This document shows positions 1 to 9,670 of a DNA stretch of 64,000 nucleotides, piece by piece (within the stretch, counting starts at the first letter, position 1; every line of letters begins with the position of its first letter). The DNA comes from Yersinia intermedia (lineage in GTDB: Bacteria > Pseudomonadota > Gammaproteobacteria > Enterobacterales > Enterobacteriaceae): NCBI RefSeq assembly GCF_900635455.1, contig NZ_LR134116.1, forward strand, positions 3,782,001 through 3,846,000, read 5' to 3'. Position numbers and translations under genes: made by a program. The notes beneath the pieces are model-generated. The model ran no database searches. It was not told where the DNA came from and saw only the letters and a list, made by a program, of their open reading frames with translations.

Positions 1-160
1 GGCTCATGGTGCCTGGATCCATGTTAATATATGGGTCCAGTTTCATCATAGTAACCTTGAGGCCACGGGCTTCAAGTATAGCCGCCAGAGAGGCTGCGGC
101 AATGCCTTTACCCAGAGAGGATACGACCCCGCCGGTCACAAAAATATAATTAGTTGTCAT
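1..160 (-). CDS. pyrG: CTP synthase, N-terminal part (cut by window edge)
   Basis: The first 53 codons of CTP synthase are present; the rest lies beyond the left edge. The enzyme aminates UTP to CTP using glutamine and ATP, the last step of pyrimidine nucleotide synthesis in the cytoplasm. The start ATG is at 158-160. The N-terminus [20 protein letters not shown] holds the [13 protein letters not shown]-binding loop of the synthase domain, and [14 protein letters not shown] follows, both highly conserved in the family. It is truncated by the window, not a pseudogene. It lies downstream of mazG on the same strand, as in E. coli (relA-mazG-pyrG). Confidence 0.96.
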   Translation of the reverse strand, partial: MTTNYIFVTGGVVSSLGKGIAAASLAAILEARGLKVTMMKLDPYINMDPGTMS

Positions 161-371
161 GCTGAACCTGAGAGTTTAGGTTTAAAGACGATGGAAGAAC
201 CAAGACGGGAAAGTAGTATACTCGAACCTTGGTTTCGCTACAAACTATCTCCGCGCCAGTGGCCGTTTTCGCGCCCAAAACCGCGCGGAACATCGTCTCG
301 CTATCCGTTATAATTCAATATATTAACGCAATTAAAATTCAACAACCATCGGTCAAATGAATTAAAACACC

Positions 372-1214
372 TTAAATTTCAGTTTCTTGCTTTTTAACTT
401 GCTGCCAGGCCGCTTCCATTTCTTCCAGCGTGGCGCTCTCCATGGTCCGACCTGATTGTATAACTATTTGTTCTACCTGGCGAAAACGCCGTTCAAACTT
501 GCGGTTAGCAGCTTGTAAGGCATTTTCAGCTTTATGGCCTAAATGACGCGATAAGTTAACCGTAGCAAACAGCAAATCGCCAATTTCTTCACCCAGTTTA
601 TCTTGGTCCACCACCGCTTGCCGCGCTTCGAACATCACTTCGTCGATCTCTTCGTAGACTTTGTCCAGCACCGGGCCAAGAGTGTCCCAATCAAAACCAA
701 CCGCCGCGCAGCGCTTTTGGATTTTATGGGCTTTCATCAATGCCGGCAGTGCATCGGGAATATCATCCAGTGCCGAATACAGAGCTTTCTCCGCCCTTTC
801 CTCGGCTTTACGCGATTCCCAGCCCGCTAGCGCAGCCTCACTGCTAATCGCTACGTCAGTGGCGTTTAGCGCCGCATTAGGGAATACATGCGGGTGACGA
901 CGCTCCAGTTTATCGCTGATGGCATGACAAACATCATCAAACGCAAACAATCCCTGTTCCTGCCCCATTTGAGCATAAAACACTACCTGGAACAGCAAGT
1001 CGCCTAACTCATCACGTAAATCGTCAAAATCCTTACGCGCAATCGCGTCAAGCACCTCGTAAGTTTCTTCTAATGTATAGGGCGCGATAGTGTCAAAAGT
1101 CTGCTTACGATCCCACGGACAGCCGTGCTCCGGGTCACGTAAGGTACGCATAATGTCCAACAGACGTTGCAGGGCTAAGGCGGTGGAGTCAGAGGTAGTT
1201 ACTGGCTGGGTCAT
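372..1214 (-). CDS. mazG: Nucleoside triphosphate pyrophosphohydrolase MazG
   Basis: 280 residues. MazG hydrolyses NTPs and dNTPs to monophosphates plus pyrophosphate, and in E. coli it influences ppGpp level and survival in starvation. Two all-alpha MazG repeats are visible. The N-terminal one contains GCPWDRKQT, the EETYE metal-binding motif near residue 50 and DELGDLLFQVVF. The C-terminal one contains EEIDEV and EEIGDLLFATVN. The length is slightly above the roughly 263 residues of E. coli MazG because of a short divergent stretch. The start ATG is at 1212-1214. relA lies upstream on the same strand, but the mazEF toxin-antitoxin genes found between them in E. coli are missing; a dispersed repeat fills part of the 167-bp gap. 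Confidence 0.95.
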   Translation of the reverse strand: MTQPVTTSDSTALALQRLLDIMRTLRDPEHGCPWDRKQTFDTIAPYTLEETYEVLDAIARKDFDDLRDELGDLLFQVVFYAQMGQEQGLFAFDDVCHAISDKLERRHPHVFPNAALNATDVAISSEAALAGWESRKAEERAEKALYSALDDIPDALPALMKAHKIQKRCAAVGFDWDTLGPVLDKVYEEIDEVMFEARQAVVDQDKLGEEIGDLLFATVNLSRHLGHKAENALQAANRKFERRFRQVEQIVIQSGRTMESATLEEMEAAWQQVKKQETEI

Positions 1215-1250
1215 CTCAATTTATTCACTTTTTTGCTTTTTAAAATTCGA

Positions 1251-1369
1251 GGCGTAGCGAGCGCAGGCAGATTGATTGCAGCCAGCGCACAGCCCCCGGA
1301 GCGTACACGCAGTACGTGAGGAGGGCGAGCACTGCCCAATATCAATATGCCAAAGCGCAGTAGCCGTTC
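1251..1369. repeat. Dispersed intergenic repeat, copy 1 (unnamed family)
   Basis: GC-rich intergenic sequence between mazG and relA with the blocks GGCGTAGCGAGC, CCGGAGCGTACAC, GTACGTGAGGA and CAGTAGCCG in order. The same ordered blocks recur at about 40175-40347 between can and hpt, so this is a dispersed repeat family. It is not ERIC: it lacks the tacccaa/gggta ends and the ERIC core. I cannot give it a published name. Confidence 0.6.
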
Positions 1370-1381
1370 AGATCAAAAAAA

Positions 1382-3616
1382 TTAATTGCCGTGTAGCCGA
1401 CGGGCATCTATCACATCCGGCAACTGATTCAGCTTGGCTAATACCCTACCCAGCACCTGCAAGTTGTAGATCTCGATATCCATATCGATGGTAGCTACCA
1501 TCTTTTTGGTATCGCTGCGGCTGGCAACACCCAGTACATTAACTTTTTCGTTCGCCAGGATGGTGGTGATATCACGTAGCAAACCGCTGCGATCATTGGC
1601 GGTCACTCGCACCACTAATGAATAGCCACTGGAGTAACTCTCGCCCCAAACCGCATCAACAATCCGCTCTGGCGCATGAGACTGCAATTCAGCCAGTTGT
1701 TCACAATCAGCACGATGAATGGATATCCCCCGCCCTTGGGTGATAAAGCCAATAATCTCATCACCGGGGATAGGCTGGCAGCAGCGGGCGATATGGTGCA
1801 TCAGATTGCCAACGCCTTCGACCACAATGCGCCCGCTGTCTTTGCTGGCGTTACGTGGTGGCGGCTGATGCTTATTATTCAGATGACGTAATGCTTCTAA
1901 ATCAGCCTCTTCCGCTGTGGGCTTATTCAGTTTGCCTTGCAGGAAGTTAACCATCTGGTTTAGGCGGATATCACCGCCGCCAATGGCCGCCAACACTTCA
2001 TCCATCGAATTCATGTTATAGCGCGGAACCAGTAGCTTCTCAGCCTCTTTCAAGCTGATATCCATATGCTCTAGTTCGTCGTCCAGCATCTGCCGACCAG
2101 CAAGAATATTCTTGTCTCTATCTTGTTTTCTAAACCAGTTATGGATCTTAGATCGCCCACGACTGGTAGTGACGTAACCGAGGTTAGGATTCAGCCAGTC
2201 ACGGCTTGGATTGGGTTGCTTCTGAGTGATAATTTCAATCTGATCACCCATCTGCAATTGATAGGTAAACGGCACAATTCGGCCACTGATTTTAGCACCA
2301 ATGCAGCGGTGCCCCACATCACTGTGAATATGGTAAGCAAAGTCGAGTGGGGTCGAACCGGCAGGTAAATCAATAACATCGCCTTTCGGGGTAAACACAT
2401 AGACCCGGTCGTCAAATACCTGGCTGCGCACTTCATCCAGCATCTCGCCGGAATCTGCCATCTCTTCCTGCCAGGCAATCAGCTTACGTAACCAGGCAAT
2501 ACGCCCTTCATAGCCAGAACGACCTGCCGCCACGGCACCTTCTTTGTACTTCCAGTGAGCAGCAACCCCCAGTTCAGCATCTTCATGCATCTGGCGGGTA
2601 CGAATCTGAATTTCCAGCGTTTTCCCACGCGGCCCGAGGACTACAGTATGAATTGACTGGTAGCCATTGGGTTTAGGGTTAGCGACGTAATCATCAAACT
2701 CATCAGGCAAATGACGGAAATGGGTATGTACAATCCCCAATGCGGCATAGCAGTCTTGCAAACGCTCTACCACCACTCGCACGGCGCGCACATCGAATAA
2801 CTCATCGAAGGCCAACGATTTTTTCTGCATCTTGCGCCAAATGCTGTAGATATGCTTGGGGCGGCCATAAATATCAGCTTTGATACCTTCATCAGCCATT
2901 GCTTTGCGCAATGAAGCCACGAAGTCATCAATAAATTGTTCACGATCGATACGGCGTTCGTGAAGCAATTTGGCAATTTGTTTATATTCATCTGGATGTA
3001 GGTAGCGAAAGCAGAAGTCTTCCAACTCCCACTTAATCTGGCCGATACCCAAGCGGTTAGCCAACGGGGCATAAATATTGGAACACTCTTTAGCCGCCAG
3101 CACCCGTTCATCTTCCGGCGCATCTTTTACTTCACGCAGATGGGCAATACGCTCAGCCAGCTTAATGACCACACAGCGAAAATCCTCCACCATCGCCAGC
3201 AGCATACGACGCACATTATCCACTTGCTCAGAACTCATGGAGTCGTTGTGAGTGGCTTTTAACTGGCGGATAGCGTCCATATCACGCACGCCATGCACCA
3301 GATAGGTGATACCCTTGCCAAATTGCTCAGTCAGGGTGGTTTCATCCACCACATTGGCATCCACCAGTGGGAACAGTAGCGCCGCGCGCATACTGTCGTT
3401 GTCCATGCTCAGAGTGGAAAGAATTTCAACCATTTCAAGGCCGCGCCACAACAATAACGAGGCATCAGGATGGTTTTGCGTCTGTTGCTCACAGTAACGC
3501 CAGGTTTCGGCCAATCGCTCACCTGACTGCGGATTAGGAAGCCCCAAGCTGGCGATCCAATCGTCGAGAGCAAACTCACCCGCCGGATTCAAATGTGCAC
3601 TTCGTACCGCAACCAT
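1382..3616 (-). CDS. relA: GTP pyrophosphokinase RelA ((p)ppGpp synthetase I)
   Basis: 744 residues, as in E. coli RelA. It transfers pyrophosphate from ATP to GTP or GDP on starved ribosomes, making (p)ppGpp and triggering the stringent response. The N-terminal hydrolase-like domain has FPLVDAN (82-88) where bifunctional SpoT/Rel enzymes keep the catalytic HD, so hydrolase activity is expected to be lost, as in other RelA proteins. The synthetase domain carries EFDD (306-309), the acidic version typical of monofunctional RelA, followed by YVANPKPNGYQSIHT. A TGS domain (about 405-465) and a C-terminal ACT domain (about 665-740) follow. The start ATG 3614-3616 gives MVAVRSAHLN, matching the family. 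rlmD lies just upstream with a 9-bp gap on the same strand, so the two may be co-transcribed. Confidence 0.97.
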   Translation of the reverse strand: MVAVRSAHLNPAGEFALDDWIASLGLPNPQSGERLAETWRYCEQQTQNHPDASLLLWRGLEMVEILSTLSMDNDSMRAALLFPLVDANVVDETTLTEQFGKGITYLVHGVRDMDAIRQLKATHNDSMSSEQVDNVRRMLLAMVEDFRCVVIKLAERIAHLREVKDAPEDERVLAAKECSNIYAPLANRLGIGQIKWELEDFCFRYLHPDEYKQIAKLLHERRIDREQFIDDFVASLRKAMADEGIKADIYGRPKHIYSIWRKMQKKSLAFDELFDVRAVRVVVERLQDCYAALGIVHTHFRHLPDEFDDYVANPKPNGYQSIHTVVLGPRGKTLEIQIRTRQMHEDAELGVAAHWKYKEGAVAAGRSGYEGRIAWLRKLIAWQEEMADSGEMLDEVRSQVFDDRVYVFTPKGDVIDLPAGSTPLDFAYHIHSDVGHRCIGAKISGRIVPFTYQLQMGDQIEIITQKQPNPSRDWLNPNLGYVTTSRGRSKIHNWFRKQDRDKNILAGRQMLDDELEHMDISLKEAEKLLVPRYNMNSMDEVLAAIGGGDIRLNQMVNFLQGKLNKPTAEEADLEALRHLNNKHQPPPRNASKDSGRIVVEGVGNLMHHIARCCQPIPGDEIIGFITQGRGISIHRADCEQLAELQSHAPERIVDAVWGESYSSGYSLVVRVTANDRSGLLRDITTILANEKVNVLGVASRSDTKKMVATIDMDIEIYNLQVLGRVLAKLNQLPDVIDARRLHGN

Positions 3617-3625
3617 AACTTCTCC

Positions 3626-4957
3626 CTACTTTGCGACCCCTGGCTCCTGCATGAACAGCGCCATAGATTCAAGATGCCCGGTGTGGGGAAACATATCCAA
3701 CATTCGCACCTGAGCAAGACGGTAACCGGCGGCTAACAACACCTGACTATCCCGTGCCAGCGTAGTGGGATTACACGAAACATACACCACCCGCTTTGGC
3801 GCCAGTTTGACTATATGTGACATCACCCCGGCAGCACCTGCGCGAGCGGGGTCTAATAATACTTTATCGAATCCTTGTGTCGCCCACGGCTGGCGGCTGA
3901 TGTCGGATTCAAGATTTTCATGGAAAAATGACACGTTGGCTAATGCATTGCTCTGCGCATTATACTGCCCATTCGCCACCAGCTCCGCAACTCCTTCCAC
4001 CCCGACAACCTCACGCGCACGCTTTGCCAACGGCAACGTGAAATTACCCATACCGCAGAAGAGATCCAGTACCCGCTCGTCAGGTTGTACATCAAGCCAT
4101 GCCAGAGCCTGGGCCACCATTTGTTGGTTGACCGTATCATTAACCTGAATAAAATCCCGTGGATGAAATGCTAAGCGTAGACCGTCTATTTGGTAATAGG
4201 GATCCTCACCAATGAGTTTTTCCAGATTCTCGCTGTCAGCGGCCAGATAGACGGCAACCCGTTCCCGCTGGGCAAAATCAGTTAGCGCTGCGCGATCTAC
4301 GTCATTAAGGGTATCAAGGTGACGTAAAACCAGCAACGGCCCATTATCAGCCAGCACCAGTTCCACATGCCCTAACCGGCGCACAGCCTGCAAGGCAGAT
4401 AAGCACTGATAAAGCGGCTGTAGCAGTCGTTCCAATTCAGGCCGTAAGACAGGGCAGTGCTTTACACTAACCAAGTCGTGAGATTCGGTTTGATGGAAAC
4501 CCATTTGCAATCGCTGCTGTTTGGGTTGATAGAGTAAACCCAACCTCGCTCGCCGCCGATAACCATACTCTGGCCCACAGATAACCGGGCCTAATGCAGG
4601 GCAAGCCCCCGTCGCGTTAACAAGCAGCCGCCTGAGCGAATCTGCTTTGCTATCTTGCTGTAGCTGGCTACAAGCGTGCTGCTGCTGACAGCCTCCACAA
4701 ATTCCAAAGTGAGGGCAAGGAGGAGTCACTCTTTCACTGCATTGGTTCAACAAATGTTTAAGTTTACCGCGACTATACTGGCGTTTTTGCTCGATCAGCT
4801 CAATTTCAGCTTGCTCCCCCGGTAGAACCCCAGGGATAAAAATAGCTTTGCCTTTCTCGCGTGCAACCCCCTGACCAAAGGGATCAAGAGAATTTACTGT
4901 CACAGTTATCGTTTGTCGGGTCGTCACACGTCGGTTTGGAGAGTAGAATTGCGCCAT
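3626..4957 (-). CDS. rlmD: 23S rRNA (uracil-1939-C5)-methyltransferase RlmD
   Basis: 443 residues. RlmD (formerly RumA) uses S-adenosylmethionine to make m5U1939 in 23S rRNA. An N-terminal TRAM domain (about 15-75) precedes a four-cysteine Fe-S motif ([13 protein letters not shown]). The C-terminal Rossmann methyltransferase shows [24 protein letters not shown] and the catalytic-cysteine motif [12 protein letters not shown] near residue 395. Start ATG 4955-4957. It is divergent from barA, the two starts being separated by 56 bp, and upstream of relA, the same arrangement as in E. coli. Confidence 0.96.
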   Translation of the reverse strand: MAQFYSPNRRVTTRQTITVTVNSLDPFGQGVAREKGKAIFIPGVLPGEQAEIELIEQKRQYSRGKLKHLLNQCSERVTPPCPHFGICGGCQQQHACSQLQQDSKADSLRRLLVNATGACPALGPVICGPEYGYRRRARLGLLYQPKQQRLQMGFHQTESHDLVSVKHCPVLRPELERLLQPLYQCLSALQAVRRLGHVELVLADNGPLLVLRHLDTLNDVDRAALTDFAQRERVAVYLAADSENLEKLIGEDPYYQIDGLRLAFHPRDFIQVNDTVNQQMVAQALAWLDVQPDERVLDLFCGMGNFTLPLAKRAREVVGVEGVAELVANGQYNAQSNALANVSFFHENLESDISRQPWATQGFDKVLLDPARAGAAGVMSHIVKLAPKRVVYVSCNPTTLARDSQVLLAAGYRLAQVRMLDMFPHTGHLESMALFMQEPGVAK

Positions 4958-5013
4958 ATTGATTGATCAAGCATCGGTTTTGTAAGCTGCTAATTCTCCC
5001 ACATTGGAATACC

Positions 5014-7776
5014 ATGACCAAATACAGTCTTCGCGCGCGCATGATGATTTTAATCCTGGCCCCCACGCTGCTTCTTGGGCTGTTACTCAGTACTTCCTTT
5101 ATGGTTAACCGTTACAATGAACTTCAAAAACAAATAGTTAATGCTGGTTCTAATATTATTGAACCGCTGGCGGTTGCCAGTGAATATGGAATGACCTTCC
5201 GCAACCGCGATACCGTCCGTCAGTTGATTAATCTACTTCATCGCCGTCACTCGAACATTGTTCGGTCAATATCCGTTTTCGACGCAGATAACAACCTTTT
5301 TGTCACATCTAACTATAATTACAATTCCTCACAATTAAGGTTACCCAAAGGCGATTCTATCCCTGATTCGCTGATGCTCTCTTATCGTGGCGACTCGCTG
5401 ATTATGCGGATGCCTATTGTCTCGGAGTCCAACTTATCCAGTGATAGAGCCTCGGATGCGGATATAACCCATCGGCCGCTCGGCTATATCGCCATAGATT
5501 TAGATTTACAATCGGTGCGTTTGCAGCAATACAAAGAGATCTTTATCTCAACCCTGCTGCTGCTGTTTTGCATGTGTGTGGCCATTTTGTTTGCTTATCG
5601 CCTGATGCGGGATGTGACTGGCCCAATCCGTAACATGGTGAATGCTGTTGACCGTATCCGCCGTGGGCAATTGGATAGCCGGGTCGAAGGGCATATGCTC
5701 GGTGAGCTGAACATTCTGAAAAATGGTATCAATTCGATGGCGATGTCGTTGGCGGCCTATCACGAAGAGATGCAACAAAATATCGATCAGGCCACGTCAG
5801 ATTTACGCGAAACATTGGAACAGATGGAGATACAAAACGTCGAGCTGGGGCTGGCAAAAAAACGTGCACAGGAAGCCGCACGTATTAAGTCTGAGTTTCT
5901 GGCTAACATGTCCCACGAACTGCGAACTCCACTAAATGGCGTTATTGGCTTTACACGTCAAACGTTGAAAACCTCGCTAACGCCAACGCAAACAGACTAT
6001 TTGCAGACTATCCAACGCTCAGCTAACAACCTGTTATGCATCATTAACGATGTTTTGGACTTTTCCAAACTGGAAGCCGAAAAACTCATTCTTGAGCACA
6101 TCCCCTTCCCTCTGCGTGGTGCACTGGATGAAGTCATTATCTTGCTGGCACACACCGCACATGAGAAAGGGCTAGAACTGACACTGCATGTAAATAATGA
6201 TGTCCCCGAACAGCTCGTCGGGGATGCAATGCGTTTGCAGCAAATTGTCACGAACTTGCTTGGTAATGCGATTAAATTCACCGAACAGGGCAATATTGAT
6301 ATTCTGCTTGCCGTGCAGGCTAAAACGGATCAGCAAGTCACACTGGTAGTAGAAATTCACGATACGGGCATTGGTATTTCCGAGTCACAGCAGGCCCAGC
6401 TATTCCAAGCTTTTCGTCAAGCGGATGCCAGTATCTCCCGCCGACACGGAGGAACCGGCCTTGGGTTGGTCATTACCGAAAGATTGGTCAAAGAGATGGG
6501 GGGCGATATCAGCTTCTACAGTCAGGTGGATCGCGGCTCAACCTTTAGGTTCCATCTCACATTGGATCTTAACGAAACAGTCTCTTATCGCCATCCTGAT
6601 ATGTCGTACTTAGAGGGGAAAACGCTAGCCTATATTGAGCGCAATACTTGTGCAGCAAGGGCCGCGTTAGATATTCTGAGTGTCACGCCCTTGCAGGTCA
6701 CTCATAGCCCGACATTAGCGCAATTACCGCGCCAACATTATGATTTCCTGCTGGTTGGGGTACCCATTCCGTTCCGTAATAATATGGCGGTTCATCAAGA
6801 TAAACTGGTCGCGGCACTGAAAATTTCCGAACATGTGATTCTGGCCCTGCCCAGTCAGTCACAGGTTGAGGCCGAGCAACTTAAACAGATGGGTGCCAAA
6901 GCTTGTCTGGTCAAACCCTTGTCATCAAATAGATTAATTCCATTGCTGTTGTCTGAAGAACCCCATGCTGAATCCCCCGTAGTGGAACAAACGGATAAAC
7001 CGGCTAAATTACCGTTTAAGGTGATGGCAGTTGACGACAATCCAGCTAACCTAAAACTCATTGGCACCCTGCTTGAAGAACAGGTCGAAGAGACCGTGTT
7101 GTGTGACAGTGGCGCGAAAGCCATTGCCTATGCCAGAGAAAATACGCTGGATATCATTTTAATGGATATTCAAATGCCTGAAATTGATGGTATCCGTGCC
7201 AGCGAAGTCATTCATCAGATGTCCCATCATCTGGATACCCCCATTATTGCCGTCACCGCCCACGCCGTAAGAGGCCAGCAAGAACAGTTGTTAAAACTGG
7301 GGATGGCAGACTATCTGGCAAAACCGATTGATGAAACCCGATTGATACAGGCACTTTCCCGCTTTCAGCACGATAGTTCATCCCCCCTTCCAGCAGAGGC
7401 AGATCACCTGTTGGCACTTCAATCTGAATGTGAGGGAGCAATAGATTGGTCACTGGCAGTCAGGCAAGCTGCCAATAAAGAGGCTCTCGCCAGAGACCTT
7501 TTAATGATGTTATTAGAATTTATGCCACAAGTGGTAGGTAGCGTGCAGGCTATATTGGCAGGCAATCATGACAACGACATTCTGAACCTAATTCATAAAT
7601 TCCATGGCAGTTGTGCGTGTAGCGGAGTGCCACGGCTGAAGCAATTGTGCATGACAATTGAGCAGCAATTGCGTCAACAAACTGATTTACAAGACTTACA
7701 ACCTGAATGGCTGGAATTATTAGATGAGATAGAGAATGTTCGCTATGCGGCCAAAAGCTATTTAGGTACTGCTTAG
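5014..7776 (+). CDS. barA: Hybrid sensor histidine kinase BarA
   Basis: About 920 residues from ATG 5014 ([15 protein letters not shown]), which matches the family start better than the open frame extending back to 4963. BarA is the inner-membrane tripartite sensor kinase that phosphorylates UvrY and thereby controls the CsrB/CsrC-CsrA circuit. Order: TM1 (about 9-31), periplasmic sensor, TM2 (about 170-190), HAMP, HisKA with phospho-acceptor His301 ([13 protein letters not shown]), HATPase ([10 protein letters not shown]), a divergent receiver-like segment, a receiver with Asp718 ([11 protein letters not shown]) and LAKPID, and a C-terminal HPt with His864 ([12 protein letters not shown]). 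All phosphorelay residues are present, so a functional kinase is expected. Confidence 0.96.
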   Translation: MTKYSLRARMMILILAPTLLLGLLLSTSFMVNRYNELQKQIVNAGSNIIEPLAVASEYGMTFRNRDTVRQLINLLHRRHSNIVRSISVFDADNNLFVTSNYNYNSSQLRLPKGDSIPDSLMLSYRGDSLIMRMPIVSESNLSSDRASDADITHRPLGYIAIDLDLQSVRLQQYKEIFISTLLLLFCMCVAILFAYRLMRDVTGPIRNMVNAVDRIRRGQLDSRVEGHMLGELNILKNGINSMAMSLAAYHEEMQQNIDQATSDLRETLEQMEIQNVELGLAKKRAQEAARIKSEFLANMSHELRTPLNGVIGFTRQTLKTSLTPTQTDYLQTIQRSANNLLCIINDVLDFSKLEAEKLILEHIPFPLRGALDEVIILLAHTAHEKGLELTLHVNNDVPEQLVGDAMRLQQIVTNLLGNAIKFTEQGNIDILLAVQAKTDQQVTLVVEIHDTGIGISESQQAQLFQAFRQADASISRRHGGTGLGLVITERLVKEMGGDISFYSQVDRGSTFRFHLTLDLNETVSYRHPDMSYLEGKTLAYIERNTCAARAALDILSVTPLQVTHSPTLAQLPRQHYDFLLVGVPIPFRNNMAVHQDKLVAALKISEHVILALPSQSQVEAEQLKQMGAKACLVKPLSSNRLIPLLLSEEPHAESPVVEQTDKPAKLPFKVMAVDDNPANLKLIGTLLEEQVEETVLCDSGAKAIAYARENTLDIILMDIQMPEIDGIRASEVIHQMSHHLDTPIIAVTAHAVRGQQEQLLKLGMADYLAKPIDETRLIQALSRFQHDSSSPLPAEADHLLALQSECEGAIDWSLAVRQAANKEALARDLLMMLLEFMPQVVGSVQAILAGNHDNDILNLIHKFHGSCACSGVPRLKQLCMTIEQQLRQQTDLQDLQPEWLELLDEIENVRYAAKSYLGTA

Positions 7777-7795
7777 CACACCTCCGCTTCAGCAT

Positions 7796-7834
7796 AAAAA
7801 AGGGCACAGTCATAATGAACTGCGCCCTTTTGGC
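7796..7834. terminator. Bidirectional terminator between barA and degP
   Basis: A hairpin with arms aagggcacagt and actgcgccctt (one G-T pair) is flanked by an A-run on the left and a T-rich right end. It lies between the convergent 3' ends of barA (+) and degP (-), so it can end transcription from both sides. Confidence 0.8.
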
Positions 7835-7848
7835 GTTATTAATGCCGA

Positions 7849-9291
7849 TTACTGCATTAATAAATAGAGTGAAGTATCACCACGCTGAATATTCAGCGCC
7901 AGTACTGATGGTTTGGTATCAAGGATCTTCCGCAGCTCACCCAGATTTTGAACTGGCTGCTGGTTAATCCCGATGATGATATCGCCTTTTTTCAGGCCAA
8001 TACGTGCAGCGGCAGTGCCGGCTTTCACGCTATCAACTTTCACACCTTTTTTACCATTAACATCAGAGTTGCTCAGCTCTGCACCTTCAATTCCAGTATA
8101 GAGATTACCGGAATCAACCTGAGTTTGGCTGCTCTGCTCTAAGGTCACTTCCACATTGACAGGTTTACCGTCACGTAACAGACCTAAGGTCATTTTACTG
8201 CCTACTGGCAGAGTACCAATTTCAGCACGGAAACCTGCGAAGCTATTGATGGCTTTACCATTCATGCTAACAATAACGTCACCAGCTTTTATCCCGGCTT
8301 TAGCCGCCGCAGATTTTGGCAAGACCTGACTGATAAAGGCACCTTTCTGCGCATCAACTTTCATGGCTTTGGCCAGCTCAGAGTTCAGCTCAGTGCCCAT
8401 AATGCCCAGCTCACCACGTTTAACCTGACCGAATTCAACCATTTGAGATGTCAGGTTTTTCACCATGTTACTTGGGATAGCAAAACCAATACCGATGTTA
8501 CCGCCGTCCGGTGCCAGGATCGCAGTATTGATCCCAATCAATTCACCGTTCAGATTGATCAATGCACCACCGGAGTTCCCACGGTTAATTGCGGCATCAG
8601 TCTGGATAAAGTTTTCGTAGTTTTCCACGTTCAGACCACTGCGCCCCAAAGCAGACACGATACCGGATGTTACGGTTTCGCCCAGACCATATGGGTTACC
8701 GATAGCGACGGTATAATCACCCACGCGCAATTTATCAGAATCTGCAATTTTAATTGCCGTCAGATTTTTAAAATCTTTTAACTGCAATAACGCGATATCA
8801 GTTCGCGGATCTTTACCGATCACTTTTGCTTCATAGCTACGGCCATCACTCAGTTTGACGCTGATTTTAGTTGCATTATCTACCACGTGGTTATTGGTGA
8901 CGACATAACCCTTGGCGGCATCAATAATGACACCTGAACCGAGTGCCCGGAAATCCTGCTTGCCAGGTGCTCCCCCTTTACCGCCCTGCTCACCCTGACA
9001 CATCGGGGAGCCTTGGAACGGTGAGCCGTCCTGACAGAACGGAGAGTCATCACCAAAGAATTGCTGGAACTGTGGTGGCACGCCACCTGCACCTGCATTG
9101 CTAACCTGGGTGCTCCCCTCCACGTTGATGCTCACAACAGAAGGCATCACTTTCTCTAGCATTGGCGCCAGGCTAGGGAGCTGCTGGCTGCTAGAAGACG
9201 CCGTCTCTGCCGAAATAGCAGAAGAAACCGGCCCCATGGCTAAACCGATGCTCAATGCCAATGCACTTAACACTAAAGTTGCTTTTTTCAT
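7849..9291 (-). CDS. degP: Periplasmic serine protease/chaperone DegP (HtrA)
   Basis: 480 residues. DegP degrades or refolds misfolded envelope proteins in the periplasm, assembling into cages around substrate; in yersiniae HtrA is also needed for stress tolerance. A Sec signal peptide (MKKATLVLSALALSIGLAMG..., cleavage near AISA|ET) is followed by the LA loop with two cysteines (C86, C98). The trypsin-like domain has the complete triad His135 (TNNHVV), Asp165 (DPRTDIALL) and Ser240 (RGNSGGAL), then PDZ1 (about 280-370) and PDZ2 (about 390-475). Start ATG 9289-9291. dgt lies upstream on the same strand, as in E. coli, but the gap is swollen by ERIC-like repeats, and a sigma-E-like promoter lies beyond them. 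Confidence 0.97.
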   Translation of the reverse strand: MKKATLVLSALALSIGLAMGPVSSAISAETASSSSQQLPSLAPMLEKVMPSVVSINVEGSTQVSNAGAGGVPPQFQQFFGDDSPFCQDGSPFQGSPMCQGEQGGKGGAPGKQDFRALGSGVIIDAAKGYVVTNNHVVDNATKISVKLSDGRSYEAKVIGKDPRTDIALLQLKDFKNLTAIKIADSDKLRVGDYTVAIGNPYGLGETVTSGIVSALGRSGLNVENYENFIQTDAAINRGNSGGALINLNGELIGINTAILAPDGGNIGIGFAIPSNMVKNLTSQMVEFGQVKRGELGIMGTELNSELAKAMKVDAQKGAFISQVLPKSAAAKAGIKAGDVIVSMNGKAINSFAGFRAEIGTLPVGSKMTLGLLRDGKPVNVEVTLEQSSQTQVDSGNLYTGIEGAELSNSDVNGKKGVKVDSVKAGTAAARIGLKKGDIIIGINQQPVQNLGELRKILDTKPSVLALNIQRGDTSLYLLMQ

Positions 9292-9340
9292 GTATTCTGG
9301 TTCTCGCTGTACAATTAATAATGAGTTAATAAATGGTATA

Positions 9341-9402
9341 TATACCCAAAGAAATTGAAGTTGCAGCTAACAACTCGGCAGCGTCAAGGACGTAAGGGTA
9401 TA
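9341..9402. repeat. Short (internally deleted) ERIC element
   Basis: A 62-bp element runs from tatacccaaag to aagggtata. The conserved terminal arms (gaagttgcag... and ...cagcgtcaagga) are present but the core with gatgagct...gattcggg is missing. It is comparable to the short copy at 46645-46715. It lies 50 bp upstream of the degP start, so it would be in the degP 5' untranslated leader if transcription begins at the upstream promoter. Confidence 0.7.
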
Positions 9403-9409
9403 ACTGACT

Positions 9410-9541
9410 TATATCCAAAACCATTGACGTAGCAGCAAGCCAGCGATCGGGTGACCCCCAATGAGTTAACTAATGCTCAATGATAGGGGGGCAAGTAACG
9501 AAAGCTGCTCACTACGCGCAATGCCAAGTAAGAAGGATATA
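9410..9541. repeat. Degenerate ERIC-like element
   Basis: About 132 bp bounded by inverted ends tatatcc / ggatata and containing accattgacgtagcagcaagccagcg, which resembles the ERIC left arm. The core is strongly diverged (gggtgacccccaatgagttaactaatgctc). It lies directly beside the short ERIC copy in the dgt-degP gap. Assignment to ERIC is inference from the end symmetry and arm similarity. Confidence 0.5.
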
Positions 9542-9555
9542 GCCGTCATGCATAG

Positions 9556-9582
9556 TAAGATTAAATATGGGGGATGAAGTTC
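9556..9582 (-). promoter_or_regulatory. Sigma-E-like promoter for degP
   Basis: On the minus strand GAACTT (9577-9582), a 16-bp spacer and TCTTA (9556-9560) match the sigma-E pattern GAACTT-N16-TCTGA with one mismatch. degP is a classical sigma-E target. The site is about 265 bp from the degP start codon, much farther than usual, because two repeat elements lie in between. Confidence 0.6.
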
Positions 9583-9670
9583 ACGGAACCAATAATTGGA
9601 ATAGTAAAAAATATTGTCCGTCTTTACAAAACTACAGTTAATTAAACGGGCAATTTACTTTACTTGCATA

